Shown piece by piece: positions 8,774 through 16,776 of a stretch of 64,000 nt of DNA (its first letter is position 1; every line of letters begins with the position of its first letter). This stretch comes from UBA4736 sp002404015 (GTDB lineage: Bacteria > Chloroflexota > Dormibacteria > Dormibacterales > Dormibacteraceae). The stretch spans positions 62,001-126,000 of the forward strand of contig DAIOCN010000004.1 of the NCBI GenBank assembly GCA_036747295.1, given 5' to 3'. The position numbers were made by a program, and so were the translations under genes. The notes beneath the pieces are model-generated. The model made no database searches. It worked only from the letters and a program-made list of their open reading frames with translations, and had not been told where the DNA came from.

Positions 8774-9802
8774 GTGACGGACAAGCCGGAGGCCGCCACC
8801 ACGGAGACCCAGTCCACGCACGCCGCCCTGGGCCTGGAGCCCGAGAAGCTGGTCGAGATGTACCGCCAAATGGTCCTCGCCCGCGCCATCGACCGCCGCA
8901 TGTGGGTCCTCAACCGCCAGGGCAAGGCGCCCTTCGTGATCTCCGGCCAGGGCCACGAGGCGACCCAGGTGGCGGCCGCCGCGGCGCTGCGGCCGGGCGT
9001 GGACTGGCTGGTGCCCTACTACCGCGACCTCGCCTTCTGCATCGCGCTGGGGCTGACGCCGCTCGACTTCATGCTCTCCGTCTACGCCAGGGCCGACGAC
9101 CCCAGCTCGGGCGGACGCCAGATGCCCTCCCATTTCGGCCTCAAGCGCGCCCGCATCGTGACCACCTCGAGCGTGGTCGCGACGCAGGTCATCCACGCGG
9201 CCGGGATCGCCTACGCCGCCAAGGTGCGCGGACTCGACGAGGTGGCGGTCACCTGCCTCGGCGAGGGCAGCACGTCCGAGGGCGACTGGCACGAGGGGCT
9301 CAACTTCGCCGGCGTCCACAAGCTGCCCTTCATCTGCATCGTGGAGGACAACGACTACGCGATCTCGGTGCCCCACCGGCTCCAGATGGGCGTGGACTCC
9401 GTCGCCAGGCGGGCCGACGGCTACGGGATGGCGGGCGACACCGTGGACGGCGGCGACGTGCTGGCGGTCTACGCCGTGATGAAGCGCGCCGTCGAGCGCG
9501 CCCGCGCCGGCGAGGGGCCGACCCTGGTCGCGGCCAAGGTGGCCCGCTTCACGTCGCACTCGTCCGACGACGACCAGCGCCGCTACCGGCCCCAGGAGGA
9601 GCTCGAAGCACTGCTCCGGCGCGACCCCATCGAGCGCTTCCGAAACCACCTCCAGGCCGAGGGCCTCCTGGGCGAGGAGGAGGACGAGCGAATCCAGCAG
9701 AACGCCGCCTCGGAGGTGGACCAGGCCGTTCAGCAGGCCGAGGCCGCCGCCCCGCCCGATCCCGCCAACCTCGAGCTTCACGTGTTCGCCGATGGCTGTT
9801 AA
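8774..9802 (+). CDS. 2-oxoacid dehydrogenase E1 component, alpha subunit (branched-chain or pyruvate type)
   Basis: Thiamine-diphosphate-dependent decarboxylase half of a pyruvate or branched-chain 2-oxoacid dehydrogenase. The ThDP motif is clear: CLGEGSTSEGDWHEGLNF followed about 30 residues later by EDNDYAISVP, and the phosphorylation-loop-like FTSHSSDDDQRRYR is present. 342 residues, normal. The GTG start is preceded at 8 bases by CATAAT and lacks a Shine-Dalgarno. The beta gene overlaps its 3' end by 11 bases. No E2 or E3 gene follows, so those subunits must be encoded elsewhere. Substrate assignment between pyruvate and branched-chain acids is not possible by eye. Confidence 0.92.
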   Translation: MTDKPEAATTETQSTHAALGLEPEKLVEMYRQMVLARAIDRRMWVLNRQGKAPFVISGQGHEATQVAAAAALRPGVDWLVPYYRDLAFCIALGLTPLDFMLSVYARADDPSSGGRQMPSHFGLKRARIVTTSSVVATQVIHAAGIAYAAKVRGLDEVAVTCLGEGSTSEGDWHEGLNFAGVHKLPFICIVEDNDYAISVPHRLQMGVDSVARRADGYGMAGDTVDGGDVLAVYAVMKRAVERARAGEGPTLVAAKVARFTSHSSDDDQRRYRPQEELEALLRRDPIERFRNHLQAEGLLGEEEDERIQQNAASEVDQAVQQAEAAAPPDPANLELHVFADGC

Positions 9803-10775
9803 GACGCTCATCGAGGGCATCCGCGAGGCGATGTCGGAAGAGATGGAACGGGACGAGCGGGTGTGGGTGCTGGGCGAGGACGTGGGCAAGAAGGGTGGCG
9901 TGTTCCTGGCCACCGAAGGTCTCTACGCCAAGTTCGGCGAGGCGCGCGTGCTCGACACCCCGCTCGCCGAGTCATGCATCATCGGGGTCGCGATCGGCGC
10001 GGCCCTGAACGGGCTGATCCCGGTCGCTGAGATCCAGTTCGCGGACTTCATCCACCCTGCCTTCGACCAGATCGTGAGCGAGGCGGCCCGGATCCGCTAC
10101 CGTTCAAACGGCGACTTCTCCTGCCCGATCACCATCCGCGCCCCTTGGGGCGGCGGGGTGCACGGCGGCCTCTACCACTCGCAGTCGGTCGAGGCCTTCT
10201 ACGCGCACGTGCCCGGCCTGAAGATCGTCATGCCGGCTACGCCGGAGGACGCCAAGGGCCTGCTCAAGTCGGCCATCCGCGACCCCGACCCGGTCATGTA
10301 CTTCGAGCACAAGAAGACGTACCGCCTGATCAAGGGCGAGATCCCGGACGGCGAGTACCTGACCCCGATCGGCCCCGCCTGCGTCCGCCGGGAGGGCGCC
10401 AACCTCTCCGTCTTCGCCTGGGGCCTGATGCTGCATTACTGCCTGGAGGCGGCCGAGACGGTGGCCGCCGACGGCATCAGCGCCGAGGTGGTCGAGCTCC
10501 GGACGCTGCGGCCGCTCGACAAGCCGGCGATCCTCGAGTCGGTCGCCAAGACCGGGCGGGCGATGGTCGTCTACGAGGACAACCTGACCGGCGGCTTCGG
10601 GGCCGAGGTGGCAGCCATCATCGCCCAGGACGGTTTCGAGTCGCTGGACGCGCCGGTCATCAGGGTGGCAGCGCCCGACGTGCCGGGGATGCCGTTCAAC
10701 AAGCCGCAGGAGGACGCCTTCATGCCCTCCCCAGAGAAGATCGCGGCCGCCATGCGGAAGCTCGCTGCCTACTAG
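9792..10775 (+). CDS. 2-oxoacid dehydrogenase E1 component, beta subunit
   Basis: Beta subunit that pairs with the preceding alpha subunit to form the alpha2beta2 E1 enzyme. It has the N-terminal VLGEDVGKKGGVFLAT motif, DTPLAESCIIGVAIG, the ADFIHPAFDQI segment and the C-terminal transketolase domain with VYEDNLTGGFGAEVAA and APDVPGMPFN. Length 327 residues, standard. The 11-base overlap with the alpha gene indicates one mRNA. A GC-rich hairpin with a short T-tract begins at its stop codon. Confidence 0.93.
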   Translation: MAVKTLIEGIREAMSEEMERDERVWVLGEDVGKKGGVFLATEGLYAKFGEARVLDTPLAESCIIGVAIGAALNGLIPVAEIQFADFIHPAFDQIVSEAARIRYRSNGDFSCPITIRAPWGGGVHGGLYHSQSVEAFYAHVPGLKIVMPATPEDAKGLLKSAIRDPDPVMYFEHKKTYRLIKGEIPDGEYLTPIGPACVRREGANLSVFAWGLMLHYCLEAAETVAADGISAEVVELRTLRPLDKPAILESVAKTGRAMVVYEDNLTGGFGAEVAAIIAQDGFESLDAPVIRVAAPDVPGMPFNKPQEDAFMPSPEKIAAAMRKLAAY

Positions 10776-10818
10776 GGGTTCGGCCGGAAAGCCGGGCGAG
10801 AGAACCCCTCACTCTTTT
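10775..10818 (+). terminator. Probable intrinsic terminator after the E1 alpha/beta operon
   Basis: GGGGTTC at 10775-10781 pairs with GAACCCC at 10802-10808; the loop contains a further GGC/GCC mini-stem. TTTT follows at 10815-10818. This suggests the E1 operon ends here and the next gene has its own transcript. Confidence 0.55.
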
Positions 10819-10824
10819 CCTACG

Positions 10825-11994
10825 ATCGGAGCCGCCGAGTACGCCTCCCGGCGGGAGGCCGTCTGGGCGGGGCTGGAGGCCGCCGGCCTTGATGCGCTGG
10901 CCGTCTTCTACCCCGCTCGCGTGGCCTACCTGACCGGCTTCCACCACATCCCCACGGAGCGGCCGATCGCGCTTGTCATCGGCCCCGGACCTCACACCGC
11001 GCTGGTTGTGCCGGCAGTCGAGAAGGAGCACGCGGAGTCGGTCTCGGGCGTGGACCACGTCGAGGTTTACTTCGAATACCCCGGCGTGCGCCACCCGATG
11101 GAGTACGTCGCCCGGGTCCTGCGCTCGATCAAAGCCGACCCGGCCCGGGTGGCGGCCGACCACGACGGCTACGTGCCCTACTGGGGTTACCGCGGCCCCC
11201 GACTGAGCGAGCTGCTCGGCTCGGTGCCGGTCGACGGCGAGATGCTGGTGGAATCGCTCCGCCGGGTCAAGTCGGCGGCCGAGCTGGAGTGCGTCCAGGT
11301 CAGCTGCGACTGGGCGGCCCGCGGGCACCGGCGGATGCAGGACGCCATCCGAGCGGGCCGGACCGAGATGGAGTGCTATCAGCCGGCCGCCACGGAGAGC
11401 TTGAACGAGATCATCCGCGAGCTGCCGGGCTGGCGGCCGCGGGGGTTCGGCGGCGACGGGCTGACCGCGATGTTCGTCGGCGGCCGCAGCACCGCGATGC
11501 CGCACGGCTTCGTCAAGGGCCACGGGCTGCAGGCGGGCGACGTGCTGGTCAGTGGCGCCTCGGCGGACATCGACGGCTACCACTCCGAGCTCGAGAGGAC
11601 GATGGTAATCGGGGACCCGGCGCCGGCGGTGCAGGCGGCCTTCCAGGCGATGCTGGCCCTCCAGGACCGAGCGATCGAGCTCCTGGCGCCGGGCGTCCCG
11701 GTCGCCGAGGTCGAGCTGGAGGTCGTGAAGCTCGCCCAGGAGCTCGGGCACGAGGGCCATGTCCGCCACCACGTCGGCCACTCGATCGGTCTCGAGGGCC
11801 ACGAGGCGCCCTTCCTCGACCGCGGGGACGACGCCGTGCTCGAGGCCGGGATGGTGTTCACCATCGAGCCCGGCCTCTACCTGCCCGCGCTGGGCGGTTT
11901 CCGACACTCCGACACGGTGGTGGTGACGGCCGGCGGGCGGCGCGTCATGACGGACTACCCGCGCGACCTGGCCAGCCTGGTGATCCCGGCCTGA
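10825..11994 (+). CDS. M24 family (Xaa-Pro peptidase/creatinase-fold) protein, start codon unclear
   Basis: Two domains: an N-terminal creatinase domain (YASRREAVWAGLEAAGLDAL, VAYLTGFHHI) and a C-terminal pita-bread domain with SADIDGYHSELERT, RHHVGHSIGLEGHE and FTIEPGLYLP. Two usual metal-ligand positions differ: SELERT replaces the usual S-D-x-T-R-T aspartate, and GFRHSDTV replaces the G-x-R-x-E-D-T-V glutamate, so peptidase activity is uncertain. GTG 10921 would remove about 32 conserved residues; the frame is open upstream but offers no ATG, GTG or TTG. ATC at 10825 is the position I use, as a guess. Function could be proline dipeptidase, creatinase-like hydrolase or a non-catalytic homologue. 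Confidence 0.8.
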   Translation: MGAAEYASRREAVWAGLEAAGLDALAVFYPARVAYLTGFHHIPTERPIALVIGPGPHTALVVPAVEKEHAESVSGVDHVEVYFEYPGVRHPMEYVARVLRSIKADPARVAADHDGYVPYWGYRGPRLSELLGSVPVDGEMLVESLRRVKSAAELECVQVSCDWAARGHRRMQDAIRAGRTEMECYQPAATESLNEIIRELPGWRPRGFGGDGLTAMFVGGRSTAMPHGFVKGHGLQAGDVLVSGASADIDGYHSELERTMVIGDPAPAVQAAFQAMLALQDRAIELLAPGVPVAEVELEVVKLAQELGHEGHVRHHVGHSIGLEGHEAPFLDRGDDAVLEAGMVFTIEPGLYLPALGGFRHSDTVVVTAGGRRVMTDYPRDLASLVIPA

Positions 11995-12016
11995 TAGCGC
12001 CGCCGGCGTCCGCCGG

Positions 12017-12471
12017 TTACCGGCGCTCCTGGACCTGGAGACCCCGACCGGGATGCCAGGATTCGATGACGAGGTGGTCAGGCGGCGTGCCGACCCGGGT
12101 GATCACGACCTCGGTGATGTCGACGCTGAAGAAATGCGGCTGGCCGGCCGCGTCGCCGCGGCCCACCTCGACCGCCCGTCCGGCGATCTTGGCCTCACCC
12201 GACCAGGAGCCCGGGTCGGCCTCGGGCGGGTCCACCGTGGGGCTGTGGATCGCAGGCGCGGGTCCCGGCGCAGATCGCGCACCTTGAGCGAGCCCGCCAT
12301 CATCCCCAGCCCGATCTGCCCATCCTCGAACTTGACCTCGGTGCCGCTGATCCGGGGCGAGCCATCTGATCGGAGCGTCGCCAGGGTCATGTGCTTTTGG
12401 ACTGAGAAGTGGTCGCGAGCCCGCCCGGCAAAGCCTGGCTGTTCGATCTCGAACTCGGCCCACGAAGCCAC
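12017..12471 (-). pseudogene. Pyridoxamine 5'-phosphate oxidase-family protein, frameshifted
   Basis: Reading from GTG 12471 gives a PPOX-type flavin-binding start (FSVQKHMTLATLRSDGSPRISG, then LRRDPRLR). The reading then shifts: after CGCCTGCG near position 12251 the family sequence resumes one frame over as IHSPTVDPPEADPGSW and continues to a TAA at 12017 through AKIAGRAVEVGRG and HFFSVDITEVVITRVG. A single missing base explains it. Joined, the two halves make a protein of about 151 residues, a normal length for this family, which binds FMN or F420. It is either a recent pseudogene or a sequence error; the flanks are otherwise intact. Confidence 0.75.
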
Positions 12472-12545
12472 TGCGCGATCCTAGCCAACCCCCGTCGCGA
12501 CCGGAGCGAGCGGGAGGGAACCGTTCGGAGCTCTTGGCGGGAAAC

Positions 12546-12594
12546 TCCCTCCCCACAAGGGGGAGGAAACCCTTGGGAGGGTTGGGAGGGGTTC
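12546..12594 (+). repeat. GC-rich hairpin repeat, copy 1
   Basis: CCCTCCCC-ACAAG-GGGGAGG hairpin followed by GGGAGGGTTGGGAGGGG. A related copy lies in opposite orientation at about 49191-49236. It occupies most of the gap between the mntH-like stop and the frameshifted PPOX gene. Such elements usually act as terminators or are dispersed intergenic repeats. Confidence 0.55.
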
Positions 12595-12667
12595 CTTTGC
12601 GGCGGGCCTGTCGGCTCCGCCGGCGAACACCGACGCTGAAGTCCGGCTCTGGAATCGCTTAGGTGGC

Positions 12668-14188
12668 TTACCTGATGACGAACGTCGTCACGAGCAGCGC
12701 CAGCGCGGCTGCCGTCATGGAGATCGTGCCGGCCCAGGTGAGCGTCTTGCTCAGCCAGCCGCTGACCTTGTCCTCCATGAACTTCCGATCGGAACCCAGC
12801 AGCACGATCAGGATCATCAGCGGCGGCGCCACCATCCCGTTGATCACGGCCGTCCAGAAGAGCGCCCTGATCGGGTCGATGTGGAGGAAGTTCATCGCGA
12901 GCCCGGCCAGCGTCGCTGCGGCGATGATGCCGTAGAACGTCGGCCGGTACCGCGGCTTCGCGGCCAGGCCGCCCTTCCAGCCCATGAACTCCTTGACGGC
13001 GTAGGCGGCCGAGCCGGACAGGATGGGGATCGCCAGGAGGCCGGTGCCGATCATCCCGGCTGCGAAGGCGATGAAGGCGAACGGTCCCAGGAACGGCGCC
13101 AGGGCCTGCGCGGCCTGGTCGGCGGACTGGATGTCGGTCTTGCCGTGGGCGTGAAGGACGGCGGCGCAGGTCAGGATGATGGCATACATGACGATCTGCG
13201 AGAACGCCATCCCGATCAGGATGTCGGTCCGCGCGGCGCGCAGCTCGTGCAGACGGACACCTCTCCGCGCGGCCTCGTTCTGCCTGCCCGACGCCCGCAT
13301 CTCGTCAATCTCGGCTGACGCCTGCCAGAAGAAGAGGTAGGGCGAGATCGTGGTCCCGAGCACGGCGACCATCGCCGTGATGAAGTTCTTGGAGAACTCG
13401 ATATGGGGGACGAACGTCCCTTTGACCACGTCCATCAGCGCCGGATGGGCCAGGAACATGGTGACCACGTAGGCGAACAGCGCCAGCGTCAGCCACTTGA
13501 AGATCTTGAAGATCACCTGGTAGCTGACGAAGAGCTGGAGATAGAGGATGAGCGCTGCCACCGGGACGAGCAACCAGGCCTGGTGGATCAAGCCCTTAGT
13601 GAGCATCGAGCCGCCCAGGGCCACCGCCCCCAGGTCCGCGCCCAGGTTGATGGTGTTCGCCGCCAGCAACCCGACGATGCAGATTCCGACCAGCCAGGTT
13701 GGAAACTTCCGCCGAAGCGCGATGCCCAGGCCGACGCCCGTGTGGAGGGCGATCCGGGCGCACAGTTCCTGGATGGCGGCCATCATCGGGAACGTGAACA
13801 GCGCCATCCAGAGGATCCCGTAGCCGAACTGGCTGCCCACCTGCGAGTACGTGCCGATGCCGCTGGGGTCGTCGTCGCTGGCCCCCGTGATCAGGCCCGG
13901 GCCCAGGACCTGCAGGATGCTGGCCGGGTGGCGCTTGACCTCTTCCAGGCTCGTGCGTCCGGCCGGCGTGCCGCCTGTCGCTGGCTGGCCGTCCCTGGTC
14001 TCGCCCTTCAGGAGCTCATCGACCTCGGGCTCCCTGTCCGGGCCCGGCTGGACTCTCTTCAGCAGGGGGTCCTTGATCGGGTCGCCCGGCCGTCCGGCCT
14101 CGACCGCCTCGTCCTGGAGGTCTTCCAGCGGGCCCTGGTTCGACTGGATCTCCGCCGCCCGGTCCTCGGGTCTTATCGGTTCAGCCAC
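12668..14188 (-). CDS. Nramp-related divalent metal transporter with altered metal-binding motif
   Basis: Integral membrane transporter of the Nramp (SLC11) superfamily, normally H+-coupled Mn2+/Fe2+ import. A hydrophilic, acidic N-terminal tail of about 90 residues precedes the membrane core. TM1 carries DDDPSGIGTYSQ (residues 105-116) in place of DPGNW, and TM6 carries TTISPYLFFW (residues 279-288) in place of the A-M-P-H motif, so the metal-selective Met is Ser here. This places it among the divergent Nramp-related proteins, some of which carry Mg2+ or other ions. GTG start with TAGCAT 9 bases upstream; no strong RBS. A standard mntH label would overstate the evidence. Confidence 0.85.
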   Translation of the reverse strand: MAEPIRPEDRAAEIQSNQGPLEDLQDEAVEAGRPGDPIKDPLLKRVQPGPDREPEVDELLKGETRDGQPATGGTPAGRTSLEEVKRHPASILQVLGPGLITGASDDDPSGIGTYSQVGSQFGYGILWMALFTFPMMAAIQELCARIALHTGVGLGIALRRKFPTWLVGICIVGLLAANTINLGADLGAVALGGSMLTKGLIHQAWLLVPVAALILYLQLFVSYQVIFKIFKWLTLALFAYVVTMFLAHPALMDVVKGTFVPHIEFSKNFITAMVAVLGTTISPYLFFWQASAEIDEMRASGRQNEAARRGVRLHELRAARTDILIGMAFSQIVMYAIILTCAAVLHAHGKTDIQSADQAAQALAPFLGPFAFIAFAAGMIGTGLLAIPILSGSAAYAVKEFMGWKGGLAAKPRYRPTFYGIIAAATLAGLAMNFLHIDPIRALFWTAVINGMVAPPLMILIVLLGSDRKFMEDKVSGWLSKTLTWAGTISMTAAALALLVTTFVIR

Positions 14189-14273
14189 CTGATGAAAATG
14201 CTAGCACGGTGTATTGAATAGTTACACCGCCGAACATCTGTAGCCGCCTCGGCGCGGCTATCCTCAGGTCCCG

Positions 14274-14804
14274 ATGGACCTCGTCGGTAAGCTCGTCAAG
14301 CTGCGGGGGCTGAGACCAGAGGACGCCCAGGGCATCGCCGCCAACGCGGCCGATCCCGAGGTCGTCCGCTACCTCGGCAGCTGGTCCTGGAGCCCCCAGA
14401 GCCTGGAGGACGCCCGCGAGTTCATCGCGCGGCGGGACCCGGGACGTGTGATGTGGGCGGTCGAGTGCCTGGAGGACGGGGCCTTCCTGGGGACGACCGG
14501 GCTGCACGACATCAACCACCGCAACCGCAACTGCTACTGGGGCGTGATGCTGGGGCCGCCCAGCCGCTGGGGCCGCGGCTACGGCACGGAGACCTGCGGG
14601 CTGGTGACCTCCTGGGCCTTCCGCCAGCTGGGCATGGAGAAGGTCTACCTCGAGGTCTACGAGGGCAACGAGCGGGGCCGGCGGGCCTACGACCGGGCCG
14701 GCTACCGCCTGGAGGGCACGCTCCCGCGCCACACCTGGCTGGACGGTCGGCTCGTCACCTCGTACCTGATGGCCGCCTACCGTGACGACCCGCTCTATCA
14801 GTAG
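14274..14804 (+). CDS. GNAT family N-acetyltransferase (RimJ/RimL type)
   Basis: Acetyl-CoA-dependent acetyltransferase of the RimJ/RimL subgroup, 176 residues. The LRGLRPEDAQGIAANAADPEVVRYL opening (in parts), the WGRGYGTETC acetyl-CoA loop (near residues 101-110), the VYEGNERGRRAYDRAGYRLEG motif (split across beta strands) and the C-terminal LMAAYRDD are all typical. Target could be a ribosomal-protein N-terminus or a small molecule. TATCCT lies 9 bases before the ATG, so the transcript may be leaderless. Converges on the VOC gene with a 7-base overlap. Confidence 0.88.
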   Translation: MDLVGKLVKLRGLRPEDAQGIAANAADPEVVRYLGSWSWSPQSLEDAREFIARRDPGRVMWAVECLEDGAFLGTTGLHDINHRNRNCYWGVMLGPPSRWGRGYGTETCGLVTSWAFRQLGMEKVYLEVYEGNERGRRAYDRAGYRLEGTLPRHTWLDGRLVTSYLMAAYRDDPLYQ

Positions 14805-15184
14805 GCCGCGACCTCGAGCAGGTTGCCGTCCGGGTCCCTGAAGTACACGGACGTCATCGGCCCCAGGGCCCCCATCCGCGCCACCGGGCCCTCGAGGATC
14901 TCCACCTCGCATTCCTCGAGATGGCTCACCACCGCCTCGATCGGCTGTTCGGTTATTAAGCAGAGGTCGCCGGCACCCGGCACCGCCCGCCGAGCGTTGG
15001 GCTGGAACTCACTGCCCAGCTCGTGCAGGTTGATCTTCTGGTTGCCGAACCTGACCGCCAGCGGGCCCCCCGGGGAGACGCTGACCCGCATCCCCAGCAC
15101 CCGGGTGTAGAAGTCGACGGTCACCTCGAGATCCTTGACCGTGAGTACCACGTGGTCGAGGCCTAGCAGCTTCAGACCAGCCAT
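14798..15184 (-). CDS. VOC family (glyoxalase/bleomycin-resistance) protein
   Basis: A single vicinal-oxygen-chelate domain of 128 residues. It begins LGLDHVVLTVKDLEVTVDFY with the metal-ligand His near residue 9 and ends with TSVYFRDPDGNLLEV holding the usual Glu. The family includes dioxygenases, isomerases and resistance proteins, so function is open. The ATG has a GGGGAG Shine-Dalgarno 4 bases upstream. It is the last gene of the uvrC-rapZ-epimerase run on this strand. Confidence 0.88.
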   Translation of the reverse strand: MAGLKLLGLDHVVLTVKDLEVTVDFYTRVLGMRVSVSPGGPLAVRFGNQKINLHELGSEFQPNARRAVPGAGDLCLITEQPIEAVVSHLEECEVEILEGPVARMGALGPMTSVYFRDPDGNLLEVAAY

Positions 15185-15217
15185 TTGGCTCCCCTGTCAT
15201 TCGGCCGATCAGCAAGG

Positions 15218-16162
15218 TCAGCCGCGAGCGGCCGCAATCTCCAGCTCCTTCGCGCGGCCGGCGTAGCCCGGGTGTGAGGGCCGCTTGGCGAGGTACCACG
15301 CCAGCGTCTCGCCGAGCGACTCCTCGAGCGCTGATGGCTGGAAGCCCAGGTCACCGCGGATGCGCGTCAGATCGTACCCGGCCGAGCGCCTGGGGTCGGG
15401 TCCATAGGGGCTGGCACCCGCCGGAAGGTCGGCAAAAGGGATCGGCACCAGGGCCGGCGGCTTGCCGAGCGCGCCGCCCAGCGCGACGAGCAGGTCCTCC
15501 AGGCTGACCCCCGCGAAGGCGACGTTGTAGGGCCCCGACGCCGGTCGCCGCAGCTCACAGGCCAGCGCGCAGGCGTAGCCCACGTCCTTGACCCAGGCCA
15601 GCCCGGCCTGCCTGCGAAAGGACTCCTCGGGCACCAGGAGCGGCCCGCCGTCCTCGACGCGCTGGATGTAGGCGGCGATCCGCAGCGTGTGGTCTTCCGG
15701 GCCGAAGACGGCGGGCGGCCGGATCACCACGCTGGGAAATTCGGGGTGGCGGGCCAGCACCGTCTCACACCAGCGCTTGCCCTCGCGGTACTCCTGAGGC
15801 TCCGTCGGGATCGGCCCCTCGAACGGGCGGAAATCCTCCTCCCGAGCCGGCGATCCGCCGAAGTCGTCGGGGTAGACGCCAGTCGAGATGAATACGTAGC
15901 GCTCGCCCCGGAAGACCCTGACCGCCTCCTCCACCTCGGCCGCCTGGAAGCCCGCCAAGTCGAGGAGGACGTCGGGCTGGGTCTGCGCCAGCACCGCCTC
16001 CAGCCGGCCCGGCTCCGAACGGTCGACGCTCACGTAGCTGGTGAAGGTTCCGTACGGGCGAGGCTGGCGGCCGGCCGCGATCGTCTCGACTCCGCGCCGC
16101 ATCAACTCCTTGCAGCAGGCAACGCCGACGAAGCCGGCACCGCCCAGGACCAGGGCTCTCAC
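15218..16162 (-). CDS. NAD-dependent epimerase/dehydratase family protein (extended SDR)
   Basis: Rossmann-fold extended SDR of 314 residues. The GTG start is set by the family motif VRALVLGGAGFVGVACCKEL (GGxGFxG at residues 7-12) and by a GTGA overlap with the rapZ stop. Other marks are FISTGVYPDD, with the Ser/Tyr region further on as YREGKRWCE, and VIRPPAVFGP. The YxxxK of the active site appears as YREGK. Substrate is likely a nucleotide sugar or related compound but cannot be specified. Confidence 0.87.
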   Translation of the reverse strand: MRALVLGGAGFVGVACCKELMRRGVETIAAGRQPRPYGTFTSYVSVDRSEPGRLEAVLAQTQPDVLLDLAGFQAAEVEEAVRVFRGERYVFISTGVYPDDFGGSPAREEDFRPFEGPIPTEPQEYREGKRWCETVLARHPEFPSVVIRPPAVFGPEDHTLRIAAYIQRVEDGGPLLVPEESFRRQAGLAWVKDVGYACALACELRRPASGPYNVAFAGVSLEDLLVALGGALGKPPALVPIPFADLPAGASPYGPDPRRSAGYDLTRIRGDLGFQPSALEESLGETLAWYLAKRPSHPGYAGRAKELEIAAARG

Positions 16163-16776
16163 AGATCGCGCGCGGTGAACTCGACTTCGATGCCGTCCAG
16201 GCGCGAGAGGCGGCGGGACATCTCCTCGGCCACCACGACCGACCGGTGGCGGCCGCCGGTGCACCCGAAGGCGATGGTGAGCTCATCGCGCTGGTAGAGC
16301 GGGATCGCCCAGCGCAGGGTAGCCTCCAGGCGGTCCAGCAGCTGGTCAGCGGCCGGCTGGCTGAGGACGAACTCGGTTACCGCCCGGTCGCGCCCGGTCA
16401 GCGGGCGCAGCCCCGGCACCCAGTAGGGGTTGTCCAGGAAGCGCACATCCACCAGCCAGGTCGCGTCTTCCGGCAGGCCATTCTTGTAAGCGAAGGCCAG
16501 GCAGGTCACCAGGGGCCGCTCCCGCGGCCGCAGCTTCTCGGCCAGCGCGGCCACCTCTCCCTCCGACACCCGGTGGTGGGCGCGCGCGTAGCTGCCTTCC
16601 GCCTCGCCGTCGTCGGGGCCGACGTGGACCAGCGTGTAGCGGACGCCGGCCGCGTCCGCCGCGATCAGCTCGGCGGCGGCACGATCCGTGAGCACGTCAA
16701 CCACGAACCCGTTGGCGCGGAAGGCCGGCGCGGCGGCCGTGGCATCTGGCCCGCCCAGCATCACGCGCCGGCTCAC
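16159..16776 (-). CDS. RapZ-like protein lacking the N-terminal P-loop kinase domain
   Basis: RapZ proteins have an N-terminal P-loop domain and a C-terminal domain that in E. coli binds sRNA GlmZ and senses glucosamine-6-phosphate. Here the full C-terminal domain is present (FAYKNGLPEDATWLVDVRFL at about residues 95-114, NPYWVPGLRPLTGRD, then IAFGCTGGRHRSVVVAE at 168-184). The first 80 residues carry no Walker A motif, and the whole protein is 205 residues against the usual 280-300. Start GTG 16776 overlaps the uvrC stop (GTGA) and its own stop overlaps the next gene (GTGA), so the boundaries are firm. It is unlikely to be a nucleotide-hydrolysing RapZ. Confidence 0.85.
   Translation of the reverse strand: MSRRVMLGGPDATAAAPAFRANGFVVDVLTDRAAAELIAADAAGVRYTLVHVGPDDGEAEGSYARAHHRVSEGEVAALAEKLRPRERPLVTCLAFAYKNGLPEDATWLVDVRFLDNPYWVPGLRPLTGRDRAVTEFVLSQPAADQLLDRLEATLRWAIPLYQRDELTIAFGCTGGRHRSVVVAEEMSRRLSRLDGIEVEFTARDL

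Noticed and set aside
12668..14188. Standard MntH manganese transporter
   Set aside because: TM1 and TM6 metal-binding motifs are replaced, so the substrate cannot be assigned.
14300..14330. GGGGCTGAGA-like stretch resembling part of a TPP riboswitch
   Set aside because: It lies inside the GNAT coding sequence and lacks the rest of the THI element.
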